Shown here piece after piece: positions 48,732 to 57,460 of a stretch of 64,000 nt of DNA. The first letter of the stretch is position 1; each line of letters begins with the position of its first letter. Below the pieces are notes generated by a model. It was not told the DNA's origin, ran no database searches, and worked only from the letters and a program-made list of their open reading frames with translations. Position numbers and translations under genes: made by a program. Origin of the DNA: Nocardia nova (lineage in GTDB: Bacteria; Actinomycetota; Actinomycetes; Mycobacteriales; Mycobacteriaceae); contig NZ_PSZE01000014.1 in the NCBI RefSeq assembly GCF_002933465.1, positions 62,001-126,000 of the forward strand. The letters run 5' to 3'.

Positions 48732-48764
48732 CCGCATCCCGATTCTTCACGTAACGGGATGCGG
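48732..48764 (+). terminator. Terminator after thioredoxin
   Basis: A 10-bp perfect stem, CCGCATCCCG with CGGGATGCGG, around a 13-base loop, 17 bases after the stop. GGTTTTCG follows nearby. Confidence 0.7.
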
Positions 48765-48812
48765 CACTGTGGTTTTCGTGACACTGTGGTTTTCGTGACA
48801 CTGTGGTTTTCG
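48765..48812. repeat. 17-bp tandem repeat, 2.8 copies
   Basis: Unit CACTGTGGTTTTCGTGA occurs at 48765-48781 and 48782-48798, with a partial third copy to 48812, directly after the thioredoxin terminator. Each unit carries a TTTT run, so the array multiplies the terminator tail. Confidence 0.85.
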
Positions 48813-48838
48813 CGTGTCGGCTCGGTTGCCGAGCCGGC

Positions 48839-49270
48839 TCAGTTCCCGAGTTTGTTGATGCCGGCGATCATGGCGCGAACGGTCGACTCCGGTCCGTCCC
48901 CGGCGAGCGCGGCGCCCCAGCCTCGGCGGCCATTGCATTCGCACTGCACGAAGGTGGCGGTGCCGGCGCCGGTACGCCGCTGGTGGAACTGCAGAATCTC
49001 CACCGGGTAGCCCTCGTCGTAGAGCGCCGAGGTCAGTGCGGCGACCGGGCTGCCCGCGGACACCACGGTCCGCGCGTGTCCGGCCAGCTCGATGGTCGCG
49101 GTATAGGTCGTCGCCCGCTGTTCGGCCCGTGCCCAGTCGCTGAGCTTGACCGGGCCGGTGTGCGCGCAGTAGCGGTCGTAGAACTCCGCGGGCGTCAGGT
49201 CGGCGGATTCGGCGCGCAGCCCCTTGGGCGCGGCCGCGATGAAGGCATGTGTATCGATAGTAATCGTCAT
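48839..49270 (-). CDS. Stand-alone LeuA-type regulatory (dimerisation) domain protein
   Basis: A 143-aa protein that looks like the C-terminal allosteric domain of 2-isopropylmalate synthase without its catalytic barrel. The repeated beta-beta-beta-alpha units are seen: VKLSDWARAEQRATTYTATIELAGHART, SAGSPVAALTSALYDEGY, then VEILQFHQRRTGAGTATFVQCECNGRRGWGAALAG. In LeuA this domain binds leucine. The ATG start is clear and the domain is complete, so this is unlikely to be a broken leuA. It may sense a branched-chain amino acid or act with a LeuA encoded elsewhere. Confidence 0.82.
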   Translation of the reverse strand: MTITIDTHAFIAAAPKGLRAESADLTPAEFYDRYCAHTGPVKLSDWARAEQRATTYTATIELAGHARTVVSAGSPVAALTSALYDEGYPVEILQFHQRRTGAGTATFVQCECNGRRGWGAALAGDGPESTVRAMIAGINKLGN

Positions 49271-49677
49271 TGGACTAGGTCTTCCCGAAGCTTTGTCGTT
49301 GGCCGGATGACAGAGGGGACCAGCGCAAACACTTTTCCAACGGCCGCAGCGAGGGGGCCGGTCCGAATCAGCTCCCGCTACGGCGAGGTACTACGAGAAG
49401 TCGCGCCGCAGCCACCATCGCGGTAAGCGGAAGGAGCACCACACGGTCGCGGTCGGCGACGTTGCGCGTGGCGCTGTGGCTTGCGGCGGGATTCGGCACG
49501 GCTTCGAGAATATGGACTCACCGCGTCGATGGCAACAATATTGTGGCGGAACCAACGAGTAACTTCGTCACATTTTCGAGTGAACGGCATACCAACGGAC
49601 AGTGCCGTGGTGAACGCCGCATTTGCGCAGGCCACAGCCGGTCCACAGGATGTGCCCCGGACATGTTCGGCGTGTCG
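49271..49677. other. Non-coding gap
   Basis: About 400 bases between the LeuA-domain gene and a methyltransferase gene stop. Some open frames exist but none has a coding-like composition and a ribosome-binding site. It includes the promoter region of the LeuA-domain gene. Confidence 0.45.
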
Positions 49678-50322
49678 TCACCGGGGTTGCGCGGGTTTGT
49701 CCCACCGCAACAGATAGCGCCAGAACACCAGCCGCCGCACACGCGCGCCCGGCAGGATGTCGCCCGCCCGTCGCGCGACCTCGCGCGTAGTCAGTGGCGG
49801 ATCGAGCACCACCGGCATCGCCGCATGCGTGGCTTCGTGCGCGTACCAGGCGCCACGACCCGTTGCGCGCAGCGTCGCGAACGTAGCGCCGAAGACGCGA
49901 TGGCCGAGCACGCCCGCGATCTCCGCGGGCAGTTCCCGCAGTGGATCGGCCCGCGGCAGCGCGATCACCGCGAGCACCCCGCCCGGCCGCAGCGTATGCG
50001 CGAGCCGCGGCAACACCCGTTCCAGGGGCAGGTGATGGAGGGTGGTGAGCGACACGACGGCGTCGTAGGCGGCTTTCGGCAGCGGATGCTCGAGAATGTC
50101 GGCCCGCGTGCATTCGACGTTGCCCGGGACCACACGCCGGGCCGCCTCGATCATCTCCGGCGACCGGTCCACCGCGTCGATCCGGTCGGCCCGCCGCGCC
50201 AGCCTGGCTGCCAAAGTGCCCGCCCCGCAACCGACTTCGAGGATCCGCCCACAATGCTGTGGCAGCTGCCGCAGCAGCGTCCGGTGATAGAAGGCGTTGT
50301 GATCCCAGTCCCAGGCACCCAT
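49678..50322 (-). CDS. Class I SAM-dependent methyltransferase
   Basis: A 214-aa enzyme. Motif I ILEVGCGAGTLAARLARRA (about 27-45) binds SAM; IDAVDRSPEMIEAARRVVPG, then DAVVSLTTLHHLPLERVLPRLAHTLRPGGVLAVIALPR. The C-terminal third (TTREVARRAGDILPGARVRRLVFWRYLLRWDKP) is typical of small-molecule type 11/25 methyltransferases. The start MGAWDWDHNAFYH is usual for the subfamily. It is 221 bases downstream of polA on the same strand. Substrate unknown. Confidence 0.9.
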   Translation of the reverse strand: MGAWDWDHNAFYHRTLLRQLPQHCGRILEVGCGAGTLAARLARRADRIDAVDRSPEMIEAARRVVPGNVECTRADILEHPLPKAAYDAVVSLTTLHHLPLERVLPRLAHTLRPGGVLAVIALPRADPLRELPAEIAGVLGHRVFGATFATLRATGRGAWYAHEATHAAMPVVLDPPLTTREVARRAGDILPGARVRRLVFWRYLLRWDKPAQPR

Positions 50323-50543
50323 CGCGCCACCTTACGATGTAGCCGTTCGACCGCGCACCGATCGCTCCGATACGGCGGCGCTCACCGATCTTTTACCTCC
50401 ACACGGCTTCGAGCACAGCGGCAGTCTTTCGAGGCTCCGAGGTCCGCGAGGGAGCGATTTTCCGCTCCGTCCGCGGGACATCCTCGCCTGTGGCGCGATA
50501 TGTCACGCGAGACCGGGCCCGGTCGGCCCCTTCGGCGCCCCGG

Positions 50544-53324
50544 TCAGTGCGCCGCCGAATCCCAACTGCGGCCCACGCCCACCGAGACCTCGAGCGGCAC
50601 CGACAGGGCGATCGCATTCGACATTTGTTCGCGGGCCAGCGATTCCAGTGCTTCCCGCTCGCCTGCGGCGACTTCGAAGACGAGTTCGTCGTGGATCTGG
50701 AGCAACATCCGGGACCGCAGCCCGGCGTCGGCGATCGCGCGCTGGGTGTTGATCATCGCGACCTTGATGATGTCGGCAGCGGTGCCCTGGATGGGCGCGT
50801 TGAGCGCCATCCGCTCGGCGGCCTCGCGGCGCTGGCGATTGCTGGAATCCAGATCGGGCAGGTAGCGGCGGCGACCGAACAAGGTCTCGGTGTAGCCCAC
50901 CTTGCGCGCCTGATCCACCGCGTCACGCAGATAGTCGCGAATCGCGCCGAAGCGGGAGAAGTAGACCTCCATCTGCGCCTTCGCCTCTTCGGCACTGATC
51001 CGCAGCTGCTGCGAGAGTCCATAGGCGGACAGGCCGTAGGCCAGCCCGTAGGACATCGCCTTGATGCGGCGGCGCATCTCCGGGTGCACGTCGGCGATCG
51101 GGATGTCGAACGCCTTGGACGCGACGAAGGTGTGCAGGTCCTCGCCGGAATTGAACGCCTCGATCAGCCCGGCGTCCTTGGACAGGTGCGCCATGATCCG
51201 CATCTCGATCTGGCTGTAGTCCGCCGTCATCAGCGACTCGTAGCCGGGGCCGACGACGAAGGTATCGCGGATGCGCCGGCCGGTGTCGGTGCGGATCGGG
51301 ATGTTCTGCAGATTCGGCTCGGTGGAGGACAACCGGCCGGTGGCGGCGATGGTCTGGTTGAACGTGGTGTGGATACGACCGTCGTCGGCCACCGACTTCA
51401 GCAGTCCGTCCACGGTGACCTTGAGGCGGGTGGCGTCGCGGTGCGCGAGCAGATGTTCGAGGAAGGGATGCTGGGTCTTCTCGAACAGCGACTCGAGCGC
51501 GTCGGCGTCGGTGGTGTAGCCGGTCTTGGTCCGCTTCGTCTTGGGCATGTCCAGTTTGTCGAACAGCACCACCTGCAGTTGCTTCGGCGATCCGAGGTTG
51601 ATCTGCTCACCGATCACCTCGTAGGCCGCTTCCGCGGCCGAGGCCACCCGGTCGGCGAATTCGCGCTGCAGCTGGTCCAATTCGCCGGTGTCGACGGCGA
51701 TGCCGGCGTGCTCGAGTTCGGCCAGCACGCCCAGCAGCGGCAGTTCCATCTCGGTGAGCAGCGGCACGGATTCGATGCGGTCGAGTTCGGCGTCGAACGC
51801 CTCGGCCAGATCGGCCACCGCGCGGGCGCGCAGGATCTCGGCCTGGGCCAGTTCGGTGTCGACCTGGTCTTCGTCGTCGAGCAGCGACAGCTGGGCATCC
51901 TCCGCGGCGTCTACCCGCAACTCCCGCGACAGGTACCGCAGCGACAGATCGTCGAGGTTGAAGGTGCGCTGTCCGGGGCGGACCAAATAGGCCGCGAGCG
52001 CGGTGTCGCTGGTAAGCCCGGCCAACCGCCAGCCGCGCCCGCGCAGAGCGTGGATGGCCGCCTTGGCCTCGTGTACCGCCTTCGGGGTGCCGGCGTCGGC
52101 GAGCCAGCGGCCCAGGGCGAGCTCGTCCTCGGGGGTCAGCGCGACCACATCGAAGTAGCCGCCCTCCCCGTCGGCGGCGGCGATCGCGATTGCCTTCACG
52201 TCACCCTGTACGGGCGTGGTGGTGCCGACGATCGACACGCCGTGGCGCGCACCGGATTTCGCGTGTTCGGCCAGCCAGTCCGCGGCGGCGCCGGGCGCGA
52301 CCGGGCCGCCGCTGATCTCGAAACCGCTCTCGGCCTCCGGCTCCGGCGGCGCCAGCGTCTCGAACAGCCGGTCCCGCAGCACCCGGAATTCGAGATCATC
52401 GAACAGGCGGTGGATCTTGTCGCGGTCCCACGGCTGCTGCGCCAGCTGCTCCGGGGTGTACGGCAGCGGAACATCCTTGACCATCTCGGTGAGCTGCCGG
52501 TTGAGCACCACGCTGGACAGGTTCGCGCGCAGCGCGTCGCCGACCTTGCCGCGCACCTCGTCGACCCGCTCGACCAGGGTGGGCAGATCGCCGAATTCGC
52601 GAATCCACTTGGTGGCGGTCTTCTCCCCCACGCCCGGGATGCCGGGCAGATTGTCGCTCGGGTCGCCGCGCAGGGCCGCGAAGTCCGGGTACTGGGCCGG
52701 GGTCAGGCCGTACTTCTCCTCCACGGCCTCCGGCGTGAAACGGGTGAGTTCGGAGACACCCTTCTTCGGGTACAGCACGGTGACATCGGAGTTGACCAGC
52801 TGCAGCGAATCCCGGTCGCCGGTGACGATGAGCACCCGGAAACCTTGCGGCACAGCCTGAGTCGCGAGGGTGGCGATGATGTCGTCGGCCTCGTAGCCTT
52901 CGATGGCCATCACCGGGATGCCGAGCGCGCCCAGCACCTCCTGGGTGATCTCCACCTGCCCGCGGAATTCGTCGGGGGTGGTGATGCGGTTGGCCTTGTA
53001 CTCCGGGTATGCCTCGACCCGGAAGGTCTTCCGGCTGACGTCGAACGCGGCCGCCACATGGGTGGGCCGTTCGTCGCGCAGCAGGTTGATCAGCATGGCG
53101 GTGAAGCCGTAGACGGCGTTGGTGGTCTGCCCGGTGACGGTTTTGAAGTTCTCCGCCGGTAGCGCGTAGAAGGCGCGGTAGGCCAGGGAATGGCCGTCCA
53201 GCAACAACAGCGTGGGCCGCTCGCCGGAAGCACCCGCTGCCGTACTCCCGGCTTTCGGCGCGGCCGCTGCGGCGGTGGAGGACGACACACTGCCCTGACG
53301 CTGATCGGTGGAGGCTGGAGTCAC
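50544..53324 (-). CDS. polA: DNA polymerase I
   Basis: A 926-aa repair and replication polymerase. The 5' nuclease domain is about 40-330 (LLLLDGHSLAYRAFYALP, EADDIIATLA, PGVGEKTATKWI). The 3'-5' exonuclease-like domain, about 340-530, lacks the acidic catalytic set, as in other actinobacteria. The polymerase domain follows with motif A LMTADYSQIEMRIMAH, motif B RRRIKAMSYGLAYGLS and motif C LLQIHDELVFE. The start is uncertain: GTG 53324 (VTPAST) or GTG 53288; the first ~35 residues are an Ala/Ser-rich extension. Confidence 0.96.
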   Translation of the reverse strand: MTPASTDQRQGSVSSSTAAAAAPKAGSTAAGASGERPTLLLLDGHSLAYRAFYALPAENFKTVTGQTTNAVYGFTAMLINLLRDERPTHVAAAFDVSRKTFRVEAYPEYKANRITTPDEFRGQVEITQEVLGALGIPVMAIEGYEADDIIATLATQAVPQGFRVLIVTGDRDSLQLVNSDVTVLYPKKGVSELTRFTPEAVEEKYGLTPAQYPDFAALRGDPSDNLPGIPGVGEKTATKWIREFGDLPTLVERVDEVRGKVGDALRANLSSVVLNRQLTEMVKDVPLPYTPEQLAQQPWDRDKIHRLFDDLEFRVLRDRLFETLAPPEPEAESGFEISGGPVAPGAAADWLAEHAKSGARHGVSIVGTTTPVQGDVKAIAIAAADGEGGYFDVVALTPEDELALGRWLADAGTPKAVHEAKAAIHALRGRGWRLAGLTSDTALAAYLVRPGQRTFNLDDLSLRYLSRELRVDAAEDAQLSLLDDEDQVDTELAQAEILRARAVADLAEAFDAELDRIESVPLLTEMELPLLGVLAELEHAGIAVDTGELDQLQREFADRVASAAEAAYEVIGEQINLGSPKQLQVVLFDKLDMPKTKRTKTGYTTDADALESLFEKTQHPFLEHLLAHRDATRLKVTVDGLLKSVADDGRIHTTFNQTIAATGRLSSTEPNLQNIPIRTDTGRRIRDTFVVGPGYESLMTADYSQIEMRIMAHLSKDAGLIEAFNSGEDLHTFVASKAFDIPIADVHPEMRRRIKAMSYGLAYGLSAYGLSQQLRISAEEAKAQMEVYFSRFGAIRDYLRDAVDQARKVGYTETLFGRRRYLPDLDSSNRQRREAAERMALNAPIQGTAADIIKVAMINTQRAIADAGLRSRMLLQIHDELVFEVAAGEREALESLAREQMSNAIALSVPLEVSVGVGRSWDSAAH

Positions 53325-53636
53325 GGCACAGAGTCTAGGGATATCCACCGACATCCCCGGCCACCGGGCACGGACCGGCATGTGTCGCCCGAGAATCCGT
53401 ACGGGCGGCAACGGTCGCCCGCTTTCACACCGACCACACCCGCCCCGTCTGCACACACCGAACGGGTGTCGAACGACCACGCGGCCTTCGATGCCCGACG
53501 TCGCATCGTCGAGGGCGTCGCCGGTGCGCTCGACCATCGTGTGGCCGGCGCACGACGTCGGCCCGCCCGATTCGGCGGACCTCCGCCCGATCGGGAGCCC
53601 TGCCACCCGCGGGGTCTGCGCGACCGAGCGGGGCGA
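53325..53636. other. Gap between polA and pdtaR
   Basis: About 310 bases upstream of polA on the minus strand and downstream of pdtaR. It should carry the polA promoter. No gene or clear hairpin is recognised. Confidence 0.4.
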
Positions 53637-54263
53637 TCAGGACTTCGGCGCGAGATTTTCCAGGACGACCTCCGCGACCGCCTTCATGGTGGTGCGGCGA
53701 TCCATCGCGGTGCGCTGGATCCACTTGAACGCCTGCGGTTCCGACAGTCCCTGCGTCTGCATCAGCACGCCCTTGGCGCGCTCGACCAGTTTGCGGGTCT
53801 CCAGGCGGTCGGACAGATTCGCGACCTCCTGTTCCAGCGCCGATATCTCGTGAAAACGGCTGGCCGCCAACTCGATCGCGGGGACCAGATCCGATTTCGT
53901 GAACGGCTTCACCAGATAGGCCATCGCACCCGCGTCGCGCGCCCGCTCGACCAGGTCACGCTGGCTGAACGCGGTCAGAATCACTACGGGCGCAACACGT
54001 TTGGAGGCGATTTCGCCCGCGGCATCGATACCGTCGCGCCGCGGCATCTTCACATCCATGATGACCAGATCGGGGCGCAGTTCCACGGCCAGATCGACCG
54101 CCTGCTGGCCGTCGCCGGCCTCACCCACCACCTGGTAGCCCTCCTCGGAGAGCATCTCCACAAGGTCCATCCGGATGAGCGCCTCGTCCTCGGCCACCAC
54201 GACACGCTTCGCGGCAGCGGGCGCGTCCTGCTTCGCGCCCGCGCCCCCTGCATTCGTTCCCAT
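53637..54263 (-). CDS. pdtaR: ANTAR-domain response regulator (PdtaR-like)
   Basis: A 208-aa two-component response regulator that acts on RNA. The receiver domain is about 18-135, with acidic pair Glu25-Asp26, phosphoacceptor Asp70 in LVIMDVKMP and Lys119 in YLVKPF. The C-terminal ANTAR domain (about 148-205) has RKLVERAKGVLMQTQGLSEPQAFKWIQRTAMDRR, which binds paired hairpins to prevent transcription termination. It matches M. tuberculosis Rv1626; the histidine kinase PdtaS is not in the window. The ATG at 54263 has GAGGGG upstream. Confidence 0.94.
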   Translation of the reverse strand: MGTNAGGAGAKQDAPAAAKRVVVAEDEALIRMDLVEMLSEEGYQVVGEAGDGQQAVDLAVELRPDLVIMDVKMPRRDGIDAAGEIASKRVAPVVILTAFSQRDLVERARDAGAMAYLVKPFTKSDLVPAIELAASRFHEISALEQEVANLSDRLETRKLVERAKGVLMQTQGLSEPQAFKWIQRTAMDRRTTMKAVAEVVLENLAPKS

Positions 54264-54459
54264 AGACAGACCCCTCGATATTCCGATGCCGACACCCGAT
54301 GTGCGCCTCCGGTCCCACCCTGTCACCGGCCACGCACCCCGAGTGTCCTAAAGCGTACCGTTCAACTCCGCTCACAACCCATCTACCCAGCGGGAACCCG
54401 CCCGCGCGGCACCGATTCGGTAACCTGGGCACCCACCGGCTATCATTTCTTCCCGGTGC

Positions 54460-54546
54460 GCCGAGTTGGCGGAACTGGCAGACGCGACGGTCTCAAAAAC
54501 CGTTGTCCTCACGGACGTGTGGGTTCGAGTCCCACACTCGGCACCA
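54460..54546 (+). tRNA. tRNA-Leu(CAA)
   Basis: An 87-base class II tRNA including an encoded CCA (54544-54546). The acceptor arms GCCGAGT and ACTCGGC pair perfectly. The anticodon loop CTCAAAA, between ACGGT and ACCGT, gives anticodon CAA, which reads UUG. A long variable arm (TGTCCTCACGGACG) and the T-loop GGTTCGAGTCC are typical of tRNA-Leu. Confidence 0.96.
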
Positions 54547-54660
54547 TTACCGGCGGCCCGATCGGGCCGCTTTTGTCGTATTCGAACCGAATCGGCAGGG
54601 TGTCCCGTGCATACGCGTAGGGTGGGGCCACACGACCCCTGACAGGAAGAGGTCGCGCGT

Positions 54661-55242
54661 ATGCGGGTGAATCGGCTCACCGCGGATCTTTCGGGATATC
54701 CCGATCTGGTGGTGATCTATCTGGGGATGCGGGTGCGAACCCCACGGGGAATGCTGCGTCTGCTCGGTCTGGGACCGAAACTGTATCGCTCCCATCACGA
54801 TCGGCCCGATGGGCTGTTGCGGCACGAGGACATCATCTGGTCGCTGCTCCCGCCGCACTGGGGCGCCCGCCAATATTGGCGTGACCTGGACAGCCTGGAG
54901 CGCTGGACCCGTTCTCAGCCGCATCGCGACTGGTGGCAGCGGTTTCTGCGCGACTCCGGCGGCACCGGGTTCTGGCACGAGGCCTATTTCCTGCGCGGCG
55001 GCATCGACACCATGTACGACGATATGACCGCGCCCACCGGCCTGGGCGCCTTCGCTCCGACCCGATCCATGCGCGGAACGCTGTTCAGTACGCGCGGCCG
55101 GGCCCGGGACAACGCCACGCGGGCCGGGGCGGACAGCGCTCATCTCGGCACGGAACCGACGGTCGCCCCGGTCGTCGAGGAAGCCTCCTACTATGGAAAC
55201 GCTTACGGCCCCGACGGTTCCGAGGCGGACCGGCGGCCGTAG
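54661..55242 (+). CDS. DUF4188 family protein
   Basis: A 193-aa protein starting MRVNRLTADLSG. Residues about 15-150 have the DUF4188 pattern: PDLVVIYLGMRVRTPRGMLRLLGLGP, then YWRDLDSLERWTRSQPHRDWWQRFLRDSGGTGFWHEAYFLRGGIDTMY, a His/Trp/Tyr-rich alpha-beta barrel like dye-decolourising or ABM-type enzymes. The last 50 residues are low complexity. Members have been tied to monooxygenase or aldoxime-dehydratase-like roles, without firm proof. It is transcribed after the tRNA gene. Confidence 0.82.
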   Translation: MRVNRLTADLSGYPDLVVIYLGMRVRTPRGMLRLLGLGPKLYRSHHDRPDGLLRHEDIIWSLLPPHWGARQYWRDLDSLERWTRSQPHRDWWQRFLRDSGGTGFWHEAYFLRGGIDTMYDDMTAPTGLGAFAPTRSMRGTLFSTRGRARDNATRAGADSAHLGTEPTVAPVVEEASYYGNAYGPDGSEADRRP

Positions 55243-55389
55243 CGCCACACCCTTCGCCCAGCCGGTCAGCGAAAATTCGGCAAACGGTCGGACGCGACGC
55301 GCTACCGGCAGCTGAACATCGCGTGAAATAAGCGGATTTCGGCCGTCCTCGGCTTCTGCCGGGGGCCGCGGCCACCTACCGTAGCGGTC

Positions 55390-56019
55390 ATGCACGTCCT
55401 GTTCGTCTGCTCCGGCAACGTCTGCCGCTCGGTGATCGCCGAACGTCTGACCCGCGCCGTCGCGGCCGAACACGGTCTCGACGACCTGACCGCCGAGAGC
55501 GCCGGCACCCGCGCGCTCGTCGGCTTCGGCGTCGATCCCCTTGCGGCACAGACCATCACGGGCCTCGGTGCGGATCCTAGCAACTTCTCAGCACGCAAAT
55601 TGAAGCCGGAGATGGTCTCGCGCGCGGACCTCGTGCTGGCGATGACCGAGCAGATCCGCGACCACATCATCGACCTGGTTCCAGCCGCCCGGCCGCGGAC
55701 CTTCACACTGCTCGAGGCCTACCGGGTGACGAAGGTCTCCGGTGCCCGCACGATCGCGCAGATCGACAGTGCGCGAAACGATCTCGCACTGGTGGGCCGG
55801 GAAAACATCGCCGACCCGGTGGGATTGTCGAGCGAAAAGTACTGTGCTGTCGGCGATCGAATCGCCGAAACGCTGGTCCCGCTGCTGCTCGCCCTGCACG
55901 CCCCTCGCGACGCGGGCCGCACGGAGTCCGGCCGGCCCCGGCTGGTGCTGCTGCCCGGGGGACGTATCGAAACCCCGCCGTGGGGTATCGAGCCCGTGCG
56001 AATCGGCCGCCACGCCTGA
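55390..56019 (+). CDS. Low-molecular-weight protein-tyrosine-phosphatase family protein
   Basis: A 209-aa phosphatase. The P-loop CSGNVCRS places catalytic Cys7 and Arg13 in the C-x5-R pattern at the very N-terminus, as usual. The general-acid Asp is probably in IADPVGLSSEKY. The enzyme could act on phosphotyrosine (Wzb/PtpA-like) or arsenate; the usual DPY(Y/F) loop is altered. It is about 40-50 residues longer than common members, ending in a Pro/Gly-rich tail PRLVLLPGGRIETPPWG. No tyrosine kinase is nearby. Confidence 0.85.
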   Translation: MHVLFVCSGNVCRSVIAERLTRAVAAEHGLDDLTAESAGTRALVGFGVDPLAAQTITGLGADPSNFSARKLKPEMVSRADLVLAMTEQIRDHIIDLVPAARPRTFTLLEAYRVTKVSGARTIAQIDSARNDLALVGRENIADPVGLSSEKYCAVGDRIAETLVPLLLALHAPRDAGRTESGRPRLVLLPGGRIETPPWGIEPVRIGRHA

Positions 56020-56126
56020 ACAATCCGGCGCCGGGCATGCCGCCCTCCCGCGGATCGGGATCCGGGGTTAGACTCCCCGCGGTAACTGCCGACGCCGATG
56101 GTTCGACACCGGAACAGGACACAGAC

Positions 56127-56531
56127 ATGCCGAAACGAATTTCGGATGTTTCACTCCATGTTTACGTCACACCGGAAACGCTCGACCGCGTCGTGCACAC
56201 CGTGCGCTGCGTGGTCGACGACCACCTCGCCGAGCACGATGTTTTCGCCTGGCGCTTCACCCTGCCCGTCGACCCCGATCAACCCGGCCATACGGTCCTG
56301 GAGACCCAGTGGCGCCTGGAACATCCCCACCGCGACCCCGGCTCGCGGCGCACCTACGAGATAGCGCTCAGCCTGGTGGGCGATCCCGATCAGCTGACCG
56401 AATCCGGCCTCGCCGCACTCGAACATCGACTGGTCCTCGGGATCGCCACCACCGCCGACGCCGTCCCCTACACGATTCACGCGCTCCATCGCGACAGCTA
56501 CGACTTCGACGAGAACCGCGAACGACTCTGA
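56127..56531 (+). CDS. Hypothetical protein
   Basis: A 134-aa acidic soluble protein (MPKRISDVSLHVYVTPETLD), with an internal hint of alternating strands and helices: WRFTLPVDPDQPGH, QWRLEHPHRDPG, YEIALSLVGDPDQL. I do not recognise the family. The ATG is followed by normal codon usage. It is downstream of the phosphatase on the same strand and converges on tesB with a 22-base gap. Confidence 0.65.
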   Translation: MPKRISDVSLHVYVTPETLDRVVHTVRCVVDDHLAEHDVFAWRFTLPVDPDQPGHTVLETQWRLEHPHRDPGSRRTYEIALSLVGDPDQLTESGLAALEHRLVLGIATTADAVPYTIHALHRDSYDFDENRERL

Positions 56532-56553
56532 CCGGCGCTCCCGGCGCACAGCG

Positions 56554-57459
56554 CTACTTGCGCGCCGGGAAGTGCCTGATCACGCACTCCTGCACCACGG
56601 TGGCCAGCAGCTCGCCGGCCCGCGAATAGAAGTGGCCGGTGGCCAGGCCGCGCGAACCGGCGGCCACCGGTGACTGCGTCGCGTACAGGGCCCAGTCGTC
56701 GAAGCGGAACGGACGGTGGAACCAGATCGAATGATTCACCGTGGCGGCCACGATCCGGTCGTGGCCCCACGACAGTCCGTGCGTGGTGAGGATCGAATCC
56801 AGCACCGTGGTGTCGGACGAATAACCCAGCGTCGCCACGTGGATCAGCGGATCGTCGGGCAGTTCGCCGTCGGCCTTCATCCACACCCGGTTGTGGTTGA
56901 GGGTGCCGCCGGTGCCCTTCAGGACCCAGGCCGGATCGTTGGTGTAGCGCAGATCGATCGGACGCGGCGCCTGCACGAACATCTGCAGTTTGTCCTCGAA
57001 CCCGGAGAACGACTCCTCCACCCGGGGCAGACCGTCCGGATCGGGCACCTGCGGCTGCGGACTGGCGTGTTCCAGGCCCTTGGCCCAGTCCTGGAACGCC
57101 GCCAGCATCACGAACAGTTCCTGATCGTCCTGATACGCCGTCACCGTGCGGTTGGCGAAGGCACGCCCGTCCCGATGGCGTTCGACCCGGTATTCGATCG
57201 GTTTGCGCACATCGCCACCGCGCACGAAATGAGCGTTGACCGCATGCACCGGGCGCCCCGGTCCAACTGTGCGGCCGGCCGCGATGATCGCCTGCGCCAC
57301 CAGCTGGCCGCCGAAGGTGCGACTCGACACCTTCTCCGGATGGTGACCGAGGAAGACGTCCTCGCCGATCTCATCGAGCTCGAGCAGGCCGAGCAAAACG
57401 GCGAGATCGCCGCCGTTCTCACGGCCGGTGCCGACCGATTCGCCCAGTGAGGCGCTCAC
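56554..57459 (-). CDS. tesB: Acyl-CoA thioesterase II
   Basis: A 301-aa double-hotdog thioesterase that hydrolyses acyl-CoA. The first hotdog holds FLGHHPEKVSSRTFGGQLVAQAIIAAGRTV and VHAVNAHFVRGGD; the second has TLGYSSDTTVLDSILTTHGLSW and NHSIWFHRPFRFDDWALY with the conserved Asp. The end AGELLATVVQECVIR is typical. The GTG start is one base past the pyk stop, so the two are translationally coupled. Confidence 0.95.
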   Translation of the reverse strand: MSASLGESVGTGRENGGDLAVLLGLLELDEIGEDVFLGHHPEKVSSRTFGGQLVAQAIIAAGRTVGPGRPVHAVNAHFVRGGDVRKPIEYRVERHRDGRAFANRTVTAYQDDQELFVMLAAFQDWAKGLEHASPQPQVPDPDGLPRVEESFSGFEDKLQMFVQAPRPIDLRYTNDPAWVLKGTGGTLNHNRVWMKADGELPDDPLIHVATLGYSSDTTVLDSILTTHGLSWGHDRIVAATVNHSIWFHRPFRFDDWALYATQSPVAAGSRGLATGHFYSRAGELLATVVQECVIRHFPARK

Positions 57460-57460
57460 C

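Noticed and set aside
50490..53162. An 890-codon plus-strand open frame opposite polA
   Set aside because: Antisense shadow caused by GC bias; the polymerase on the other strand is unambiguous.
54460..54546. An integration site with a nearby island at the tRNA-Leu gene
   Set aside because: No integrase, direct repeat of the tRNA 3' end or foreign-looking DNA is seen next to it.
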